This document shows, one piece after another, positions 1 through 7,697 of a stretch of 17,039 bases of DNA. Source of the DNA: an uncultured Litorilinea sp. (GTDB lineage: Bacteria > Chloroflexota > Anaerolineae > Caldilineales > Caldilineaceae). Both the position numbers and the translations under genes were made by a program. The stretch covers positions 1-17,039 of the forward strand of contig CAKZVN010000282.1 of the NCBI GenBank assembly GCA_937922105.1, read 5' to 3'. Under the pieces are notes generated by a model. That model ran no database searches, had not been told where the DNA came from, and was given only the letters and a program-made list of their open reading frames with translations. Positions within the stretch are counted from its first letter, which is position 1; each line of letters opens with the position of its first letter.

Positions 1-683
1 TCATGGACCACACGCCAGGCCAGGGGCAATACCGCGATATCGAAACATACCTGCATACCATGTCCGCTTGGTATCGCGTGGAGGAGGCCGCCGTAGCCCG
101 TGCGTTGGATGTGCTGTTGGCCGAAGCTGCAGACCTGGCTGCGTCCGCCACGCTGCGCGAAGTCAGCGCACTCTGCCATGAGCATGGCATCGTGCTGGCC
201 TCCCATGACGACGATACAGCCGAGAAGGTGGCGCTCATGGCCGGTTTGCGCGCCGTCCTGTGCGAATTCCCGGTCACCGTCGAGGCAGCCCTGGCCGCGC
301 GGCGACAGGGAATGTATGTCGCGATGGGTGCGCCCAATGCTCTGCGCGGAACCTCCCACAACGGCAATGTGAGTGCGCGTGAAATCCTTGATGCCGGAGC
401 GCTGGACATCTTGCTCACCGACTACCATCCTGCGTCCATGTTGCACGCAGCCTTTGGCTGGATTGAGGAGGGACTCCTCACACTGCCCCAGGCAGCCGCG
501 CTCATCGCAGCCAACCCGGCGGCCTGTGTCGGGCTGCAAGACCGCGGCGTCCTTACGGTGGGGAAACGCGCCGACCTGGTACTGGTCAGACCGTTGCCCT
601 GGTTACGGGTGGCGGCGACGTTATGCGCCGGGCGCTTCATCTTTCGCAGTCACTTCCCCGGTTTGCGCTGGGCCGACGACTGA
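1..683 (+). CDS. phnM: PhnM C-terminal part (alpha-D-ribose 1-methylphosphonate 5-triphosphate diphosphatase), cut by window start
   Basis: This is an amidohydrolase-family enzyme of the C-P lyase pathway. It removes pyrophosphate from ribose 1-phosphonate 5-triphosphate in the cytoplasm. The reading frame is open at base 1, so the N-terminal third, including the first metal-binding HxD region, lies outside the window. The visible part has the PhnM signatures MDHTPGQGQYRDIE, SHDDDTAEK, AMGAPNALRG and TDYHPASMLHAA, followed by the C-terminal NPA..GL.DRG.L..GKRADLVLV segment. It aligns along its length with the second phnM of this window (12628-13846, - strand) but is clearly diverged, so it is a paralogue and not a recent copy. 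It ends with TGA, 147 bases before the ABC transporter genes that run the same way. The ATG at base 3 is an internal Met, not the start. Confidence 0.93.
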   Translation, partial: MDHTPGQGQYRDIETYLHTMSAWYRVEEAAVARALDVLLAEAADLAASATLREVSALCHEHGIVLASHDDDTAEKVALMAGLRAVLCEFPVTVEAALAARRQGMYVAMGAPNALRGTSHNGNVSAREILDAGALDILLTDYHPASMLHAAFGWIEEGLLTLPQAAALIAANPAACVGLQDRGVLTVGKRADLVLVRPLPWLRVAATLCAGRFIFRSHFPGLRWADD

Positions 684-747
684 GACCCCCGTCCTGTCCC
701 GGTCGCACCCCGCACGGCTTGGATAGACGCACAACCGCATAGAGTCA

Positions 748-780
748 TTGCGAACAGTTTGGTACGGTTTGTGGATACTT
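748..780 (+). promoter_or_regulatory. Weak candidate promoter for the importer operon
   Basis: The 147-base gap between phnM and the binding-protein gene becomes AT-rich near its end. TGG-ATACTT at 772-780 resembles an extended -10 element, and TTGCGA at 748-753 resembles a -35 box, but the spacing between them is about 20 bases, longer than ideal. No better pair was found by eye. A promoter in this gap is plausible, but its exact position is uncertain. Confidence 0.2.
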
Positions 781-784
781 TTTG

Positions 785-812
785 GTTAACGACTGCTAAC
801 GATTCAACGAGT
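785..812 (+). repeat. Tandem 10-base direct repeats upstream of the importer (possible operator)
   Basis: Three imperfect copies of G(T/C)TAACGA(C/T)T are visible at 785-794, 795-804 and 803-812. The first two abut and match at 8 of 10 bases; the third is weaker (7 of 10) and overlaps by two bases. The core AACGA recurs at 788, 798 and 806. The array ends just before the ribosome binding site of the binding-protein gene, in the most AT-rich part of the gap after phnM. Near-helical spacing is typical of response-regulator or repressor sites, but no regulator is identified. The operator role is inference. Confidence 0.35.
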
Positions 813-830
813 TCGGAGGAAACCATACTC

Positions 831-2657
831 ATGTCTGTTGTCGCTCGCAAAGTGTGGCTCATGCAGATGGCGCTGCTGGCGCTCTGCTTGAGCGTCGTCC
901 TGAGCGCGTGCGCGCCCGCTGCCCCGGCAGCCGCGCCTGCCCCCCAGACCGGCAGCGCCGCTCTGGTAGCCCCGGTCACCGGTGACGTACCCCGCGAAGA
1001 GACGTTGATTATTGCCTTTGAGGGCGGCGCGGTAGCCGCCCCGGATCTGGCGAACCCCTATATTTCGGGCAACCGGATCAACCAGGGCTATCACCAGGCC
1101 ATGATCGAGTCCCTTTTCTATCTCAACTACGAGACAGGTGAGCTTATCCCGTGGCTGGCCGAGGGCTACGAGTTCAACGAGGACTTCACCGCCGTCACCG
1201 TCTTCCTGCGCGACGGCGTGACCTGGAACGACGGCGAAGCCTTCAATGCCGACGACGTGGTCTTCACCATCCGCACGCTCCAGGACAACCCCATCCTCAG
1301 CTACGGTGGCGACATGAACACCTGGGTAGCCGCCGTGGAGAAGGTAGACGACCTGACCGTGCACTTTACCCTCACGGCGCCCTATCCCCGCTTCCTGGTG
1401 GATTTCTTCGGCGTGCGCATCTGGGGCATGGTTCGTATCCTGCCCGAACACATTTGGGCCGACCAGGACCCCACAACCTTCCGCAACTTCGACTTGGCCA
1501 AGGGTTGGCCAGTCTGGACCGGGCCGTATAAGTTGGTCAAGGCCTCGGAGAACGAATTCGTCTATGACCGCCGCGACGACTGGTGGGGAGCTGTCACCGG
1601 CTTCCACCCCCTGCCCGCCCCCAAGCGTCTGGTCTTTGTGGAGCAAGGCCCGTCGGAAAAGGGCGCGGCCATGCTGGAAACCAACCAGATCGACGCGCAC
1701 ACGCGCATGCCCCTAGGTCTCTTCGAGACCATCCGCAGCAAGAACGACCGCATCGTCGCTTGGTTCCCGGAGCGACCCTACGGCTGGATCGACCCCTGCC
1801 CGCGCACCTTCTTCTTGAACACGGTCAAGGCGCCGTGGAACGACCCGGATATGCGCTGGGCGCTCTCTTATGCCCTGGACCGCGCCAAAGTGGGTGAGGC
1901 GGAGTTGGGCGGGCCGGGCGCAATTCCCGCAGCCTACACCTTCCCACTCTATCCGCCGCTGGTCCGCTTGCTGGAAGAGCACGCCGACCTCTTCGCGAAG
2001 TATCCGGTCGCCGAATACAACCCCCAAAAGGCAATGGAAATCTTCGAGTCCAAGGGCTATGTCAAGGGCAACGACGGCATCTACGCCAAGGACGGTCAGC
2101 GGTTGCAAATCTCCTTGCTCATGAGTTCCGAATGGCCGCCCGCGCAGTCGGTGACCCCGCTCATGATTGGGTATTGGCAGGCTGTGGGTATCGACGCCAC
2201 AGCGAACTTCCTGACCGGCGCCCAGGTTAGCGAGCAGCGAGACACCGGCAAGTTCGACGTGGCAATCGTTTCGCCTTGCTATAGCATCGTAGACCCCTAC
2301 AACGAGGTGGATGCATTCCACAGCCGCCATGTGGTGCCCGTCGGCGAGCGCGCCTCCATGAATGTAGGCCGCTGGGCGAACACCGAGTTCGACGCCATTG
2401 TGGACCGCATGGCGACGCTCCCCGCGGGCGACCCCGCCTTGGGCGCACTCTGGCGCCAGGCCATGGAGATCTGGTTGCCCGAATTGCCGGTCCTGCCTAT
2501 GTACCAACAGGTGCGCATCATCCCCCTCAACAACACCTACTGGGTCAACTGGCCGACCAGCGAGAACAACTATATCCACCCGCCGACCTGGTGGGCCAGC
2601 ACCTATCAGATCATCCTGAATCTGCAACCGGCGGGTAGCGCAGCCGTCACCCGCTAA
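831..2657 (+). CDS. Family 5 (peptide/oligosaccharide-type) ABC transporter substrate-binding lipoprotein
   Basis: This is a 608-residue extracellular solute-binding protein of the DppA/OppA family, which delivers substrate to the permeases that follow. The ATG at 831 was chosen because GGAGGA (815-820) sits ten bases upstream and because it begins a classical lipoprotein signal: two basic residues, a hydrophobic core, then the lipobox LSAC with Cys27 as the lipid anchor. An Ala/Pro-rich linker follows. The family signature (W.DGE.F.ADDVVFT) is at about residues 131-147. An in-frame ATG at 759 would add 24 residues but would bury the signal. The first gene of a five-gene importer, it is separated from the rest by a strong hairpin. 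The Dpp family covers peptides, nickel, opines and sugars. A phosphonate-containing ligand is inferred only from the flanking phn genes. Confidence 0.92.
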   Translation: MSVVARKVWLMQMALLALCLSVVLSACAPAAPAAAPAPQTGSAALVAPVTGDVPREETLIIAFEGGAVAAPDLANPYISGNRINQGYHQAMIESLFYLNYETGELIPWLAEGYEFNEDFTAVTVFLRDGVTWNDGEAFNADDVVFTIRTLQDNPILSYGGDMNTWVAAVEKVDDLTVHFTLTAPYPRFLVDFFGVRIWGMVRILPEHIWADQDPTTFRNFDLAKGWPVWTGPYKLVKASENEFVYDRRDDWWGAVTGFHPLPAPKRLVFVEQGPSEKGAAMLETNQIDAHTRMPLGLFETIRSKNDRIVAWFPERPYGWIDPCPRTFFLNTVKAPWNDPDMRWALSYALDRAKVGEAELGGPGAIPAAYTFPLYPPLVRLLEEHADLFAKYPVAEYNPQKAMEIFESKGYVKGNDGIYAKDGQRLQISLLMSSEWPPAQSVTPLMIGYWQAVGIDATANFLTGAQVSEQRDTGKFDVAIVSPCYSIVDPYNEVDAFHSRHVVPVGERASMNVGRWANTEFDAIVDRMATLPAGDPALGALWRQAMEIWLPELPVLPMYQQVRIIPLNNTYWVNWPTSENNYIHPPTWWASTYQIILNLQPAGSAAVTR

Positions 2658-2682
2658 GCTGTCGAAAGCGCCGACAATAGGC

Positions 2683-2717
2683 GCAGGGCACGCCGGCTGG
2701 TTGCCGGCGTGCCCTGC
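2683..2717 (+). terminator. Strong 15-bp hairpin after the binding-protein gene (partial terminator or mRNA stabiliser)
   Basis: The arms 2683-2697 and 2703-2717 are perfect inverted repeats of 15 bases around a 5-base loop, followed by TTCTTCT. The hairpin lies between the binding-protein stop and the first permease, and the rest of the operon continues in the same direction. Such elements commonly leave binding-protein mRNA more abundant than permease mRNA. The structure is seen directly; partial termination is inferred. Confidence 0.7.
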
Positions 2718-2756
2718 TTCTTCTCGCCCCTCCGGGGGGCGCTGGGCCGAGGAACC

Positions 2757-3761
2757 ATGTCGCTTCTCTATCTTCGCAATCGTCTGCTCAACCTGTTACT
2801 GGTGATCTGGATTGCCGCCACCATTAACTTCATCACTCCCCGGCTTGCCCCAGGCGACCCCATCAACGCCATCTTCGCGCGCCTGGAATCCCAAGGCCAA
2901 GTCATCGCCAACAGCGCCCAGATTATCGATCTGTATCGCGAGCGCTTCGGTCTGGACTTGCCGCTCTGGCAACAATATCTGCGCTATCTGGGCAGCGTAC
3001 TCACTCTGGACCTGGGATACTCGCTCAGCTATTTCCCGGCAACCGTCAGTGAGTTGGTCATGCGCGCGCTGCCGTGGACGGTGGGACTCCTTCTCACCAC
3101 GACGCTGCTGTCGTTTGTGTTGGCGGTCTTGTTGGGCGCGCTCTTTGTCTGGCGCGGCACCCCGCGCAGCGTTCATCTCATCGGTTGGGTCTTGGTGGGC
3201 ATCAGCGCCATCCCCTATTACCTGCTTGCCATTGTGTTGATCTTCATATTTGCTTTCACGCTCAACATCTTTCCCGCGGGTGGCGTCACGCGCATCGGCA
3301 ACGTAGCTTCGGGGTTGAGTTGGTCGTCGGTGTGGGATACGCTTTATTACTCGACACTGCCGGCCCTCTCCATTCTGTTGGCCTCTATCGGCGGCTCCGC
3401 GCTGGGAATGCGCGGCATGATGGTTACGGTGCTGGGCGAGGATTATCTCTTGCTCGCCGAAGCCAAAGGCTTGCCGGAGCGTTGGATTTTTCTGCGCTAT
3501 GCCGTCCGCAACGCCATCCTGCCCCAAGTTACGGGGCTGGCGATTTCGTTGGGCCATGTGGTGTCCGGCGCAATTTTGGTGGAGGTGCTGTTCAGTTATC
3601 CGGGCATGGGCTACATCCTCATCGACGCCATCCGCGGCGCGGACTATACCACGGTACAGGGGATCACATTCCTGTTGGTGGTCTCAGTGGCGGTGGCGGT
3701 TTTTATCATCGACGTGATCAACCCCTGGCTCGACCCACGCATTCTCTACGGCAAGCGCTAG
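2757..3761 (+). CDS. DppB/OppB-type ABC transporter permease
   Basis: This is a 334-residue inner-membrane permease of the binding-protein-dependent transport family. The N-terminus is typical of DppB-type proteins: a short basic start, a first membrane helix (LLNLLLVIWIAATINF), then the conserved PRLAPGDP. Several further hydrophobic segments follow. The EAA-type loop that contacts the ATPase is near residues 230-255 (LLAEAKGLPERWIFLRYAVRNAILP in pattern), followed by G...G/V.VE..FSYPG near the C-terminus. The ATG at 2757 was chosen because it gives the family-standard N-terminus; GAGGA is only three bases upstream, which is short. An in-frame ATG at 2709 lies inside the hairpin and is unlikely. 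The gene ends with TAG, 44 bases before the second permease. Confidence 0.92.
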   Translation: MSLLYLRNRLLNLLLVIWIAATINFITPRLAPGDPINAIFARLESQGQVIANSAQIIDLYRERFGLDLPLWQQYLRYLGSVLTLDLGYSLSYFPATVSELVMRALPWTVGLLLTTTLLSFVLAVLLGALFVWRGTPRSVHLIGWVLVGISAIPYYLLAIVLIFIFAFTLNIFPAGGVTRIGNVASGLSWSSVWDTLYYSTLPALSILLASIGGSALGMRGMMVTVLGEDYLLLAEAKGLPERWIFLRYAVRNAILPQVTGLAISLGHVVSGAILVEVLFSYPGMGYILIDAIRGADYTTVQGITFLLVVSVAVAVFIIDVINPWLDPRILYGKR

Positions 3762-3805
3762 ACGCACCGGCTGTTGTTCGCACGGATAATAAGGACGCGT
3801 AACAC

Positions 3806-4639
3806 ATGGCGATCTTGGTACGTGATTGGCGATTTCTCTTGGGCACGGCGCTGATTGCCGCCTTGCTCCTCTTTAGCTATGGCGGGATGCTGGTGGTGCC
3901 GCGCAGCGGAATCCAGGTCGGCCAAGCGCCCTTCAACGCCCCGCCTTCCTGGGACTATCCCCTGGGAACCGACAACATCGGGCGCAGCGTGCTCGCCCTC
4001 ATGGTCTATGGAATTCCCCCTACCTTGGCGGTGGGTCTGATCGCTGGCGGGGTCAGCACCATTTTGGGCACTGTCTTGGGCGTGACCGCGGGCTATTTCG
4101 GGGGGCGCTGGGATGCGGTCGTGCGCACAGCGGCGGATGTAGCGTTGACCATCCCGACTCTGGCGGTGCTAATTGCCATCGCCGCCTATGTACGCAGCGT
4201 TTCCATCCCGATGACGGCACTGATCGTGGCCTTGCTGGCCTGGGCCGGGCCGACGCGAACTATCCGCACGCAAGCCCTCAGCATGCGCGAACGACAGTTT
4301 ATCCCGCTGGCGCGTCTCACGGCAGCCAACCATTACGAGATCATCTTTATCGAAATCCTGCCCAACCTCCTGCCCTACATTGCGGCGGGGTTCGTGGGAG
4401 CAGTGTCCGGCGGCATCTTGGCGGCTGTAGGCATCCAACTGTTGGGGCTGGGGCCGCTGCTGGTTCCCAACCTAGGCATGATCCTGCAATACGCCTTCAA
4501 CTCCGGCGCGCTCTACCAGGGCATGTGGTGGTGGTGGGGGCCGCCTGCCGTCGCATTGATCTTGCTTTTCTTCGGCCTGTTTCTCATCAGTCTGGCCTTC
4601 GACCAACTGGCCAATCCCCGTCTGAAAGCCTCGGTATGA
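3806..4639 (+). CDS. DppC/OppC-type ABC transporter permease
   Basis: This is a 277-residue inner-membrane permease, the second half of the importer channel. One membrane helix starts the protein, then the DppC-family motif LGTDNIGR..LA...YG follows at about residues 50-70. A block of membrane helices and the EAA loop (RERQFIPLARLTAANHYEIIFIEILP in pattern) lie at about 160-190. The start at 3806 has AAGGA (3791-3795) ten bases upstream. It overlaps the next gene by four bases (ATGA, 4636-4639), the usual sign of translational coupling to the ATPase. In many relatives the motif reads GRDV; here it is GRSV. Confidence 0.92.
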   Translation: MAILVRDWRFLLGTALIAALLLFSYGGMLVVPRSGIQVGQAPFNAPPSWDYPLGTDNIGRSVLALMVYGIPPTLAVGLIAGGVSTILGTVLGVTAGYFGGRWDAVVRTAADVALTIPTLAVLIAIAAYVRSVSIPMTALIVALLAWAGPTRTIRTQALSMRERQFIPLARLTAANHYEIIFIEILPNLLPYIAAGFVGAVSGGILAAVGIQLLGLGPLLVPNLGMILQYAFNSGALYQGMWWWWGPPAVALILLFFGLFLISLAFDQLANPRLKASV

Positions 4640-5679
4640 ACCAGTCCTATCCACCCCCAACCAGCCCGACTATTCCTAAACCCATCTTACAAGTCGAGGG
4701 CTTGGTTATTCACTACGAAACCCCGCGCGGCGCAGTCCAGGCGGTCAGTGACGTCAGTTTTAGCGTGCAGCCGCGCGAACGCTTCGGACTAGTGGGCGAA
4801 TCAGGGTGCGGCAAGTCCACCTTGGTGACCGCCTTCCTGCGCATGACCAAGCCGCCAGGCGTGATCAAAGCCGGACGCATTCTGCTCAACGGCGTTGATA
4901 TCCTCGCGCTCCCCAAAAACGAAATGCGCCGCGTCCGTTGGTCCCAAGTAGCCTTGATTCCCCAGGGCGCGATGAACTCGCTTAACCCGGTCATGCGCGT
5001 GCGTGACCAGATCGCCGATGCACTGGTAGCCCACGGCGTCATCTTGAACCAAGCTGCACTGACGGCGCGCATCGAGGAATTGCTGGCGCGCGTCGAGTTG
5101 CCTGCACGCGTTGCCCGACTTTACCCCCACGAGTTAAGCGGCGGCATGAAACAGCGTGTCTGTATCGCCATGGCTACTGCACTGGAACCCAAGTTGATCA
5201 TCGCCGACGAACCCACCAGCGCGCTGGATGTTGTGACCCAACGCGCGGTCATGGAGATGTTAGCCAACGTGCAGGAGATGGTGGGCGCGGCACTCATCCT
5301 CATCGGGCACGACATGGGGCTGATGGCTCAAGTCGTGGACCGGCTGGGTGTGATGTATGCCGGGGAATTGGTAGAGGTTGGCGATGTGACCAGTATGTTC
5401 AAATCGCCGCAGCATCCTTACACACGGGCGTTGCTAGGCTCGTTGCCCTCGCCGCGGGAGCGCAAAGTACGGCGCGCCATCGGTGGCTTACCTCCTGCTT
5501 TGATCGCGCCGCCGCCCGGCTGTCGCTTTCATCCACGATGCCCGGAAGCCATTGTGGCCTGTCGTGAGGTGGCCCCGCGCCGCCTGGAGACAACCGGCGG
5601 CTGGGCTACCTGTCATCTTCTGGACCCGACTCAGGCGTCACAGCCACTGGAGGCCGCCGATGCAGCCCCCTCTGCTTGA
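4636..5679 (+). CDS. DppD/OppD-type ABC transporter ATPase
   Basis: This is a 347-residue cytoplasmic ATPase that powers the importer together with its partner. Visible motifs are Walker A GESGCGKST (54-62), signature LSGGMKQR (167-174), Walker B LIIADEP with D191/E192, H-loop His225, and the oligopeptide-transporter C-terminal domain. That domain keeps four cysteines, Cys296, Cys302, Cys309 and Cys326, in the pattern CRFHPRC...C...CH, which in this family can bind an iron-sulfur cluster. The start at 4636 overlaps the permease stop as ATGA. The last 20 bases overlap the start of the second ATPase, so the two are probably co-translated. Confidence 0.94.
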   Translation: MNQSYPPPTSPTIPKPILQVEGLVIHYETPRGAVQAVSDVSFSVQPRERFGLVGESGCGKSTLVTAFLRMTKPPGVIKAGRILLNGVDILALPKNEMRRVRWSQVALIPQGAMNSLNPVMRVRDQIADALVAHGVILNQAALTARIEELLARVELPARVARLYPHELSGGMKQRVCIAMATALEPKLIIADEPTSALDVVTQRAVMEMLANVQEMVGAALILIGHDMGLMAQVVDRLGVMYAGELVEVGDVTSMFKSPQHPYTRALLGSLPSPRERKVRRAIGGLPPALIAPPPGCRFHPRCPEAIVACREVAPRRLETTGGWATCHLLDPTQASQPLEAADAAPSA

Positions 5680-6565
5680 AGTTAAGAATGTGAGCAAGGT
5701 CTACGGCAGCGGCGTCTTGGGCAAGCAACAAACGGTTGCCCTGGACAATTTCTCGCTTGCCATCGCTGAGGGCACACCGATCATCACCACCATCGCCGGG
5801 GAGAGCGGCTCCGGCAAGACGACGCTGGCTAACTTGGTCCTGGGCCTTTTGGTCCCTACAAGCGGTGAAATTCGCTATCGGGGACAGAACATCCACAGTC
5901 TGTCGCGAAGTGCCTGGTTTACCTATCGCCGTGAAGTCCAGGCGATTTTCCAGAACCCCTTTGAGGTCTATAACCCCTTTTATCGCGTGGACCATGTATT
6001 CCACTTTGCGCTGCGTAAATTCAGCTTGGCCCCCAACCGTCGCGAAGGGTTAGCGCTCATCCACGAGGCACTGGAAGTAGTCGGTCTGCGCCCGGACGAG
6101 ATCTTGGGGCGCTATCCCCACGAGTTGAGCGGCGGCCAACGCCAACGGCTGATGATTGCGCGTGCGTTTATGCTCAAGCCGCGCCTGATCGTCGCTGATG
6201 AGCCGGTCTCCATGATTGACGCGTCCCTGCAAGCACGTATCCTAGACATCTTCGAGCGGCTCAACCAGGATTTCGGCATTTCATTTCTTTACATCACCCA
6301 CGATCTTTCCACAGCCTATCAAATCAGCCACGACATTCACATTCTCTACCTGGGCCAGGTCATGGAGCGCGGGGACATTACCGCGGTCATGCACCACCCC
6401 AATCATCCCTACACTCAGTTGTTGGTCGAGTCGATCCCCGTCGCCGACCCGGAAGTCCGTTGGTCAGGCGGTCGGGCGCGCAATGCCGCCGCCCGCGACA
6501 ACCACGCATCCCAGGCCCGCAACAGTAACGGCGCGCCAAACAACCGTTGCCGCTATTTTCCCTAG
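5660..6565 (+). CDS. DppF/OppF-type ABC transporter ATPase, truncated by an in-frame TAG
   Basis: This is the second ATPase of the importer, 301 residues as read. Walker A GESGSGKTT is at 47-55, signature LSGGQRQR at 156-163, and Walker B has D180/E181 followed by PVSMIDASLQ. The start at 5660 has GGAGG six bases upstream and overlaps the preceding gene by 20 bases. The ATPase core is complete. The frame then stops at TAG (6563-6565, codon 302) immediately after CRYFP, the start of the conserved C-terminal Cys motif. The same frame continues for 44 codons and encodes the expected later cysteines (see 6566-6700). The stop therefore looks like a nonsense mutation or base error in a normal-length gene, although a protein lacking only this tail could still be active. 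Confidence 0.9.
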   Translation: MQPPLLEVKNVSKVYGSGVLGKQQTVALDNFSLAIAEGTPIITTIAGESGSGKTTLANLVLGLLVPTSGEIRYRGQNIHSLSRSAWFTYRREVQAIFQNPFEVYNPFYRVDHVFHFALRKFSLAPNRREGLALIHEALEVVGLRPDEILGRYPHELSGGQRQRLMIARAFMLKPRLIVADEPVSMIDASLQARILDIFERLNQDFGISFLYITHDLSTAYQISHDIHILYLGQVMERGDITAVMHHPNHPYTQLLVESIPVADPEVRWSGGRARNAAARDNHASQARNSNGAPNNRCRYFP

Positions 6566-6700
6566 TGCACCACACGAGGGGATTGTTCCCGGCAGATTGG
6601 CTGGACGCAGCTCAGCCCCGATCACTGGGTGAGTTGCCATACGCCGGATGGGAGGACGCATCCGCAGCCCAGCGACTCGACGCAACGCGCGCCCGCCTAA
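6566..6700 (+). other. Read-through remnant of the second ATPase C-terminal Cys domain
   Basis: Reading on past the TAG at 6563-6565 in the same frame gives 44 codons up to TAA at 6698-6700. They contain Cys at codons 303, 309 and 326 and the pattern C.....C followed by W-V-S-C-H. Together with Cys297 before the stop, this reproduces the four-Cys tail of the partner ATPase (296, 302, 309, 326). The rest of the gap (6701-6752) holds only the AGGAG ribosome binding site of the next gene; no convincing promoter was seen there. Confidence 0.65.
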
Positions 6701-6752
6701 ACATTTTCTCGACGAAGCACGAAGTTACTTGTTCAGACAGAGGAGACAGTCA

Positions 6753-7649
6753 ATGGTTCCGTTCAAACTGGGTGTCAGCCTCCTGCAGGCCGACCTGGAC
6801 GACTACCTGCGCAAGCTCAACCAGCTCGGCTACAGCTATCTCTATTTCGGCGGGCGCTTCTTTGAACAAAGCGACCGCGACCTGGCCCAGGCCGCCCGTC
6901 GCTGTGCGGAGCACGGCATTTTGCCCTTCGCTGCGCACGCGCCCGGCCACTTCCTGCCCGCAGACCCTGCCGAGTTGGACACGATGCTGGAGCGGCACCA
7001 ACGCTTCTTCGACAAAGCTGCCATGCTGGGCTGCCGCTCCGTTACCCATCACATCGGATCCGTGGAGGGGGTTCGCAATGAGGAGACCGCACGCTACATC
7101 AGCCAAGTAGGCGCTGACCAGTTCGATGCCATGAACTTTCGCATGGTCCACGAGCTGGCCGGATATGCCCACAGTATCGGCTTGAAACTCGCCATCGAGA
7201 ATCTCTCGCGCGATATCGTCAACAATTATGTGCGCGACATCCCGGCTATCAAACGAGTGATCGCAGGCGCGGGTAATCCCGCCGGCGTGGGCATCAACGT
7301 CGACACCGGCCACGCCAACATCTCCGGGCTGGACCCTGCCGCCATGATTCGGGAAGCAGGGTCACTGCTCATCGAGACCCATTTCAACGATAATTTCGGT
7401 TGGATGGAGCCGGTCAACTCAACCAACGACATCCACCGTGTGCCCGGAATCGGCACGGTCCATTGGGTATCGGTTGTGGCTGCGTTGGTGGAAATTGAGT
7501 ATCCAAACCCGATCATCTTCGAACTCGGCCCCAAGTTCGAGCAAGACACAGTTGATACATTCTTGACCCTGGCGTATCACAATTGGCGACAATTTGAGGC
7601 AGTCTACAGCTTCCATCAGGCGACGCTGGCAGCACCGATCGCCAACTAG
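6753..7649 (+). CDS. Xylose-isomerase-like TIM-barrel protein (sugar phosphate isomerase/epimerase superfamily)
   Basis: This is a 298-residue cytoplasmic protein of the AP endonuclease 2/xylose isomerase-like TIM-barrel superfamily. Metal-binding positions typical of the fold are visible: Glu149 (LAIEN), Asp184 with His187 (NVDTGHAN), His210 (ETHFNDN) and Glu257 (FELGP). There is also a G.G...W segment (GIGTVHW) common in sugar epimerases. The start at 6753 has AGGAG (6741-6745) seven bases upstream. It follows the importer genes in the same direction. The exact substrate is unknown. Its position next to a phosphonate importer, and a second TIM-barrel gene in the facing phn operon, suggest a step on a sugar or sugar phosphate arising from phosphonate breakdown. 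This is inference. Confidence 0.88.
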   Translation: MVPFKLGVSLLQADLDDYLRKLNQLGYSYLYFGGRFFEQSDRDLAQAARRCAEHGILPFAAHAPGHFLPADPAELDTMLERHQRFFDKAAMLGCRSVTHHIGSVEGVRNEETARYISQVGADQFDAMNFRMVHELAGYAHSIGLKLAIENLSRDIVNNYVRDIPAIKRVIAGAGNPAGVGINVDTGHANISGLDPAAMIREAGSLLIETHFNDNFGWMEPVNSTNDIHRVPGIGTVHWVSVVAALVEIEYPNPIIFELGPKFEQDTVDTFLTLAYHNWRQFEAVYSFHQATLAAPIAN

Positions 7650-7697
7650 TCCCGCCCGCGTTGGGCGGTCCAGCCATCAGCAAGGAGTCCATGTCCC

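Noticed and set aside
804..1700. A 298-codon - strand frame opposite the binding-protein gene
   Set aside because: The + strand has a lipobox, ribosome binding site and family 5 signature; the - strand product is low-complexity and unrecognisable.
6563..6565. TAG as a sense codon (pyrrolysine-like or reassigned)
   Set aside because: TAG ends several other genes in this window and no suppressor element is apparent, so a point mutation or base error is simpler.
7652..7668. Short hairpin CCGCCC/GGGCGG after the first TIM-barrel gene
   Set aside because: It has only six pairs and no T tract, and a ribosome binding site and gene follow at once. It is probably chance in GC-rich DNA.
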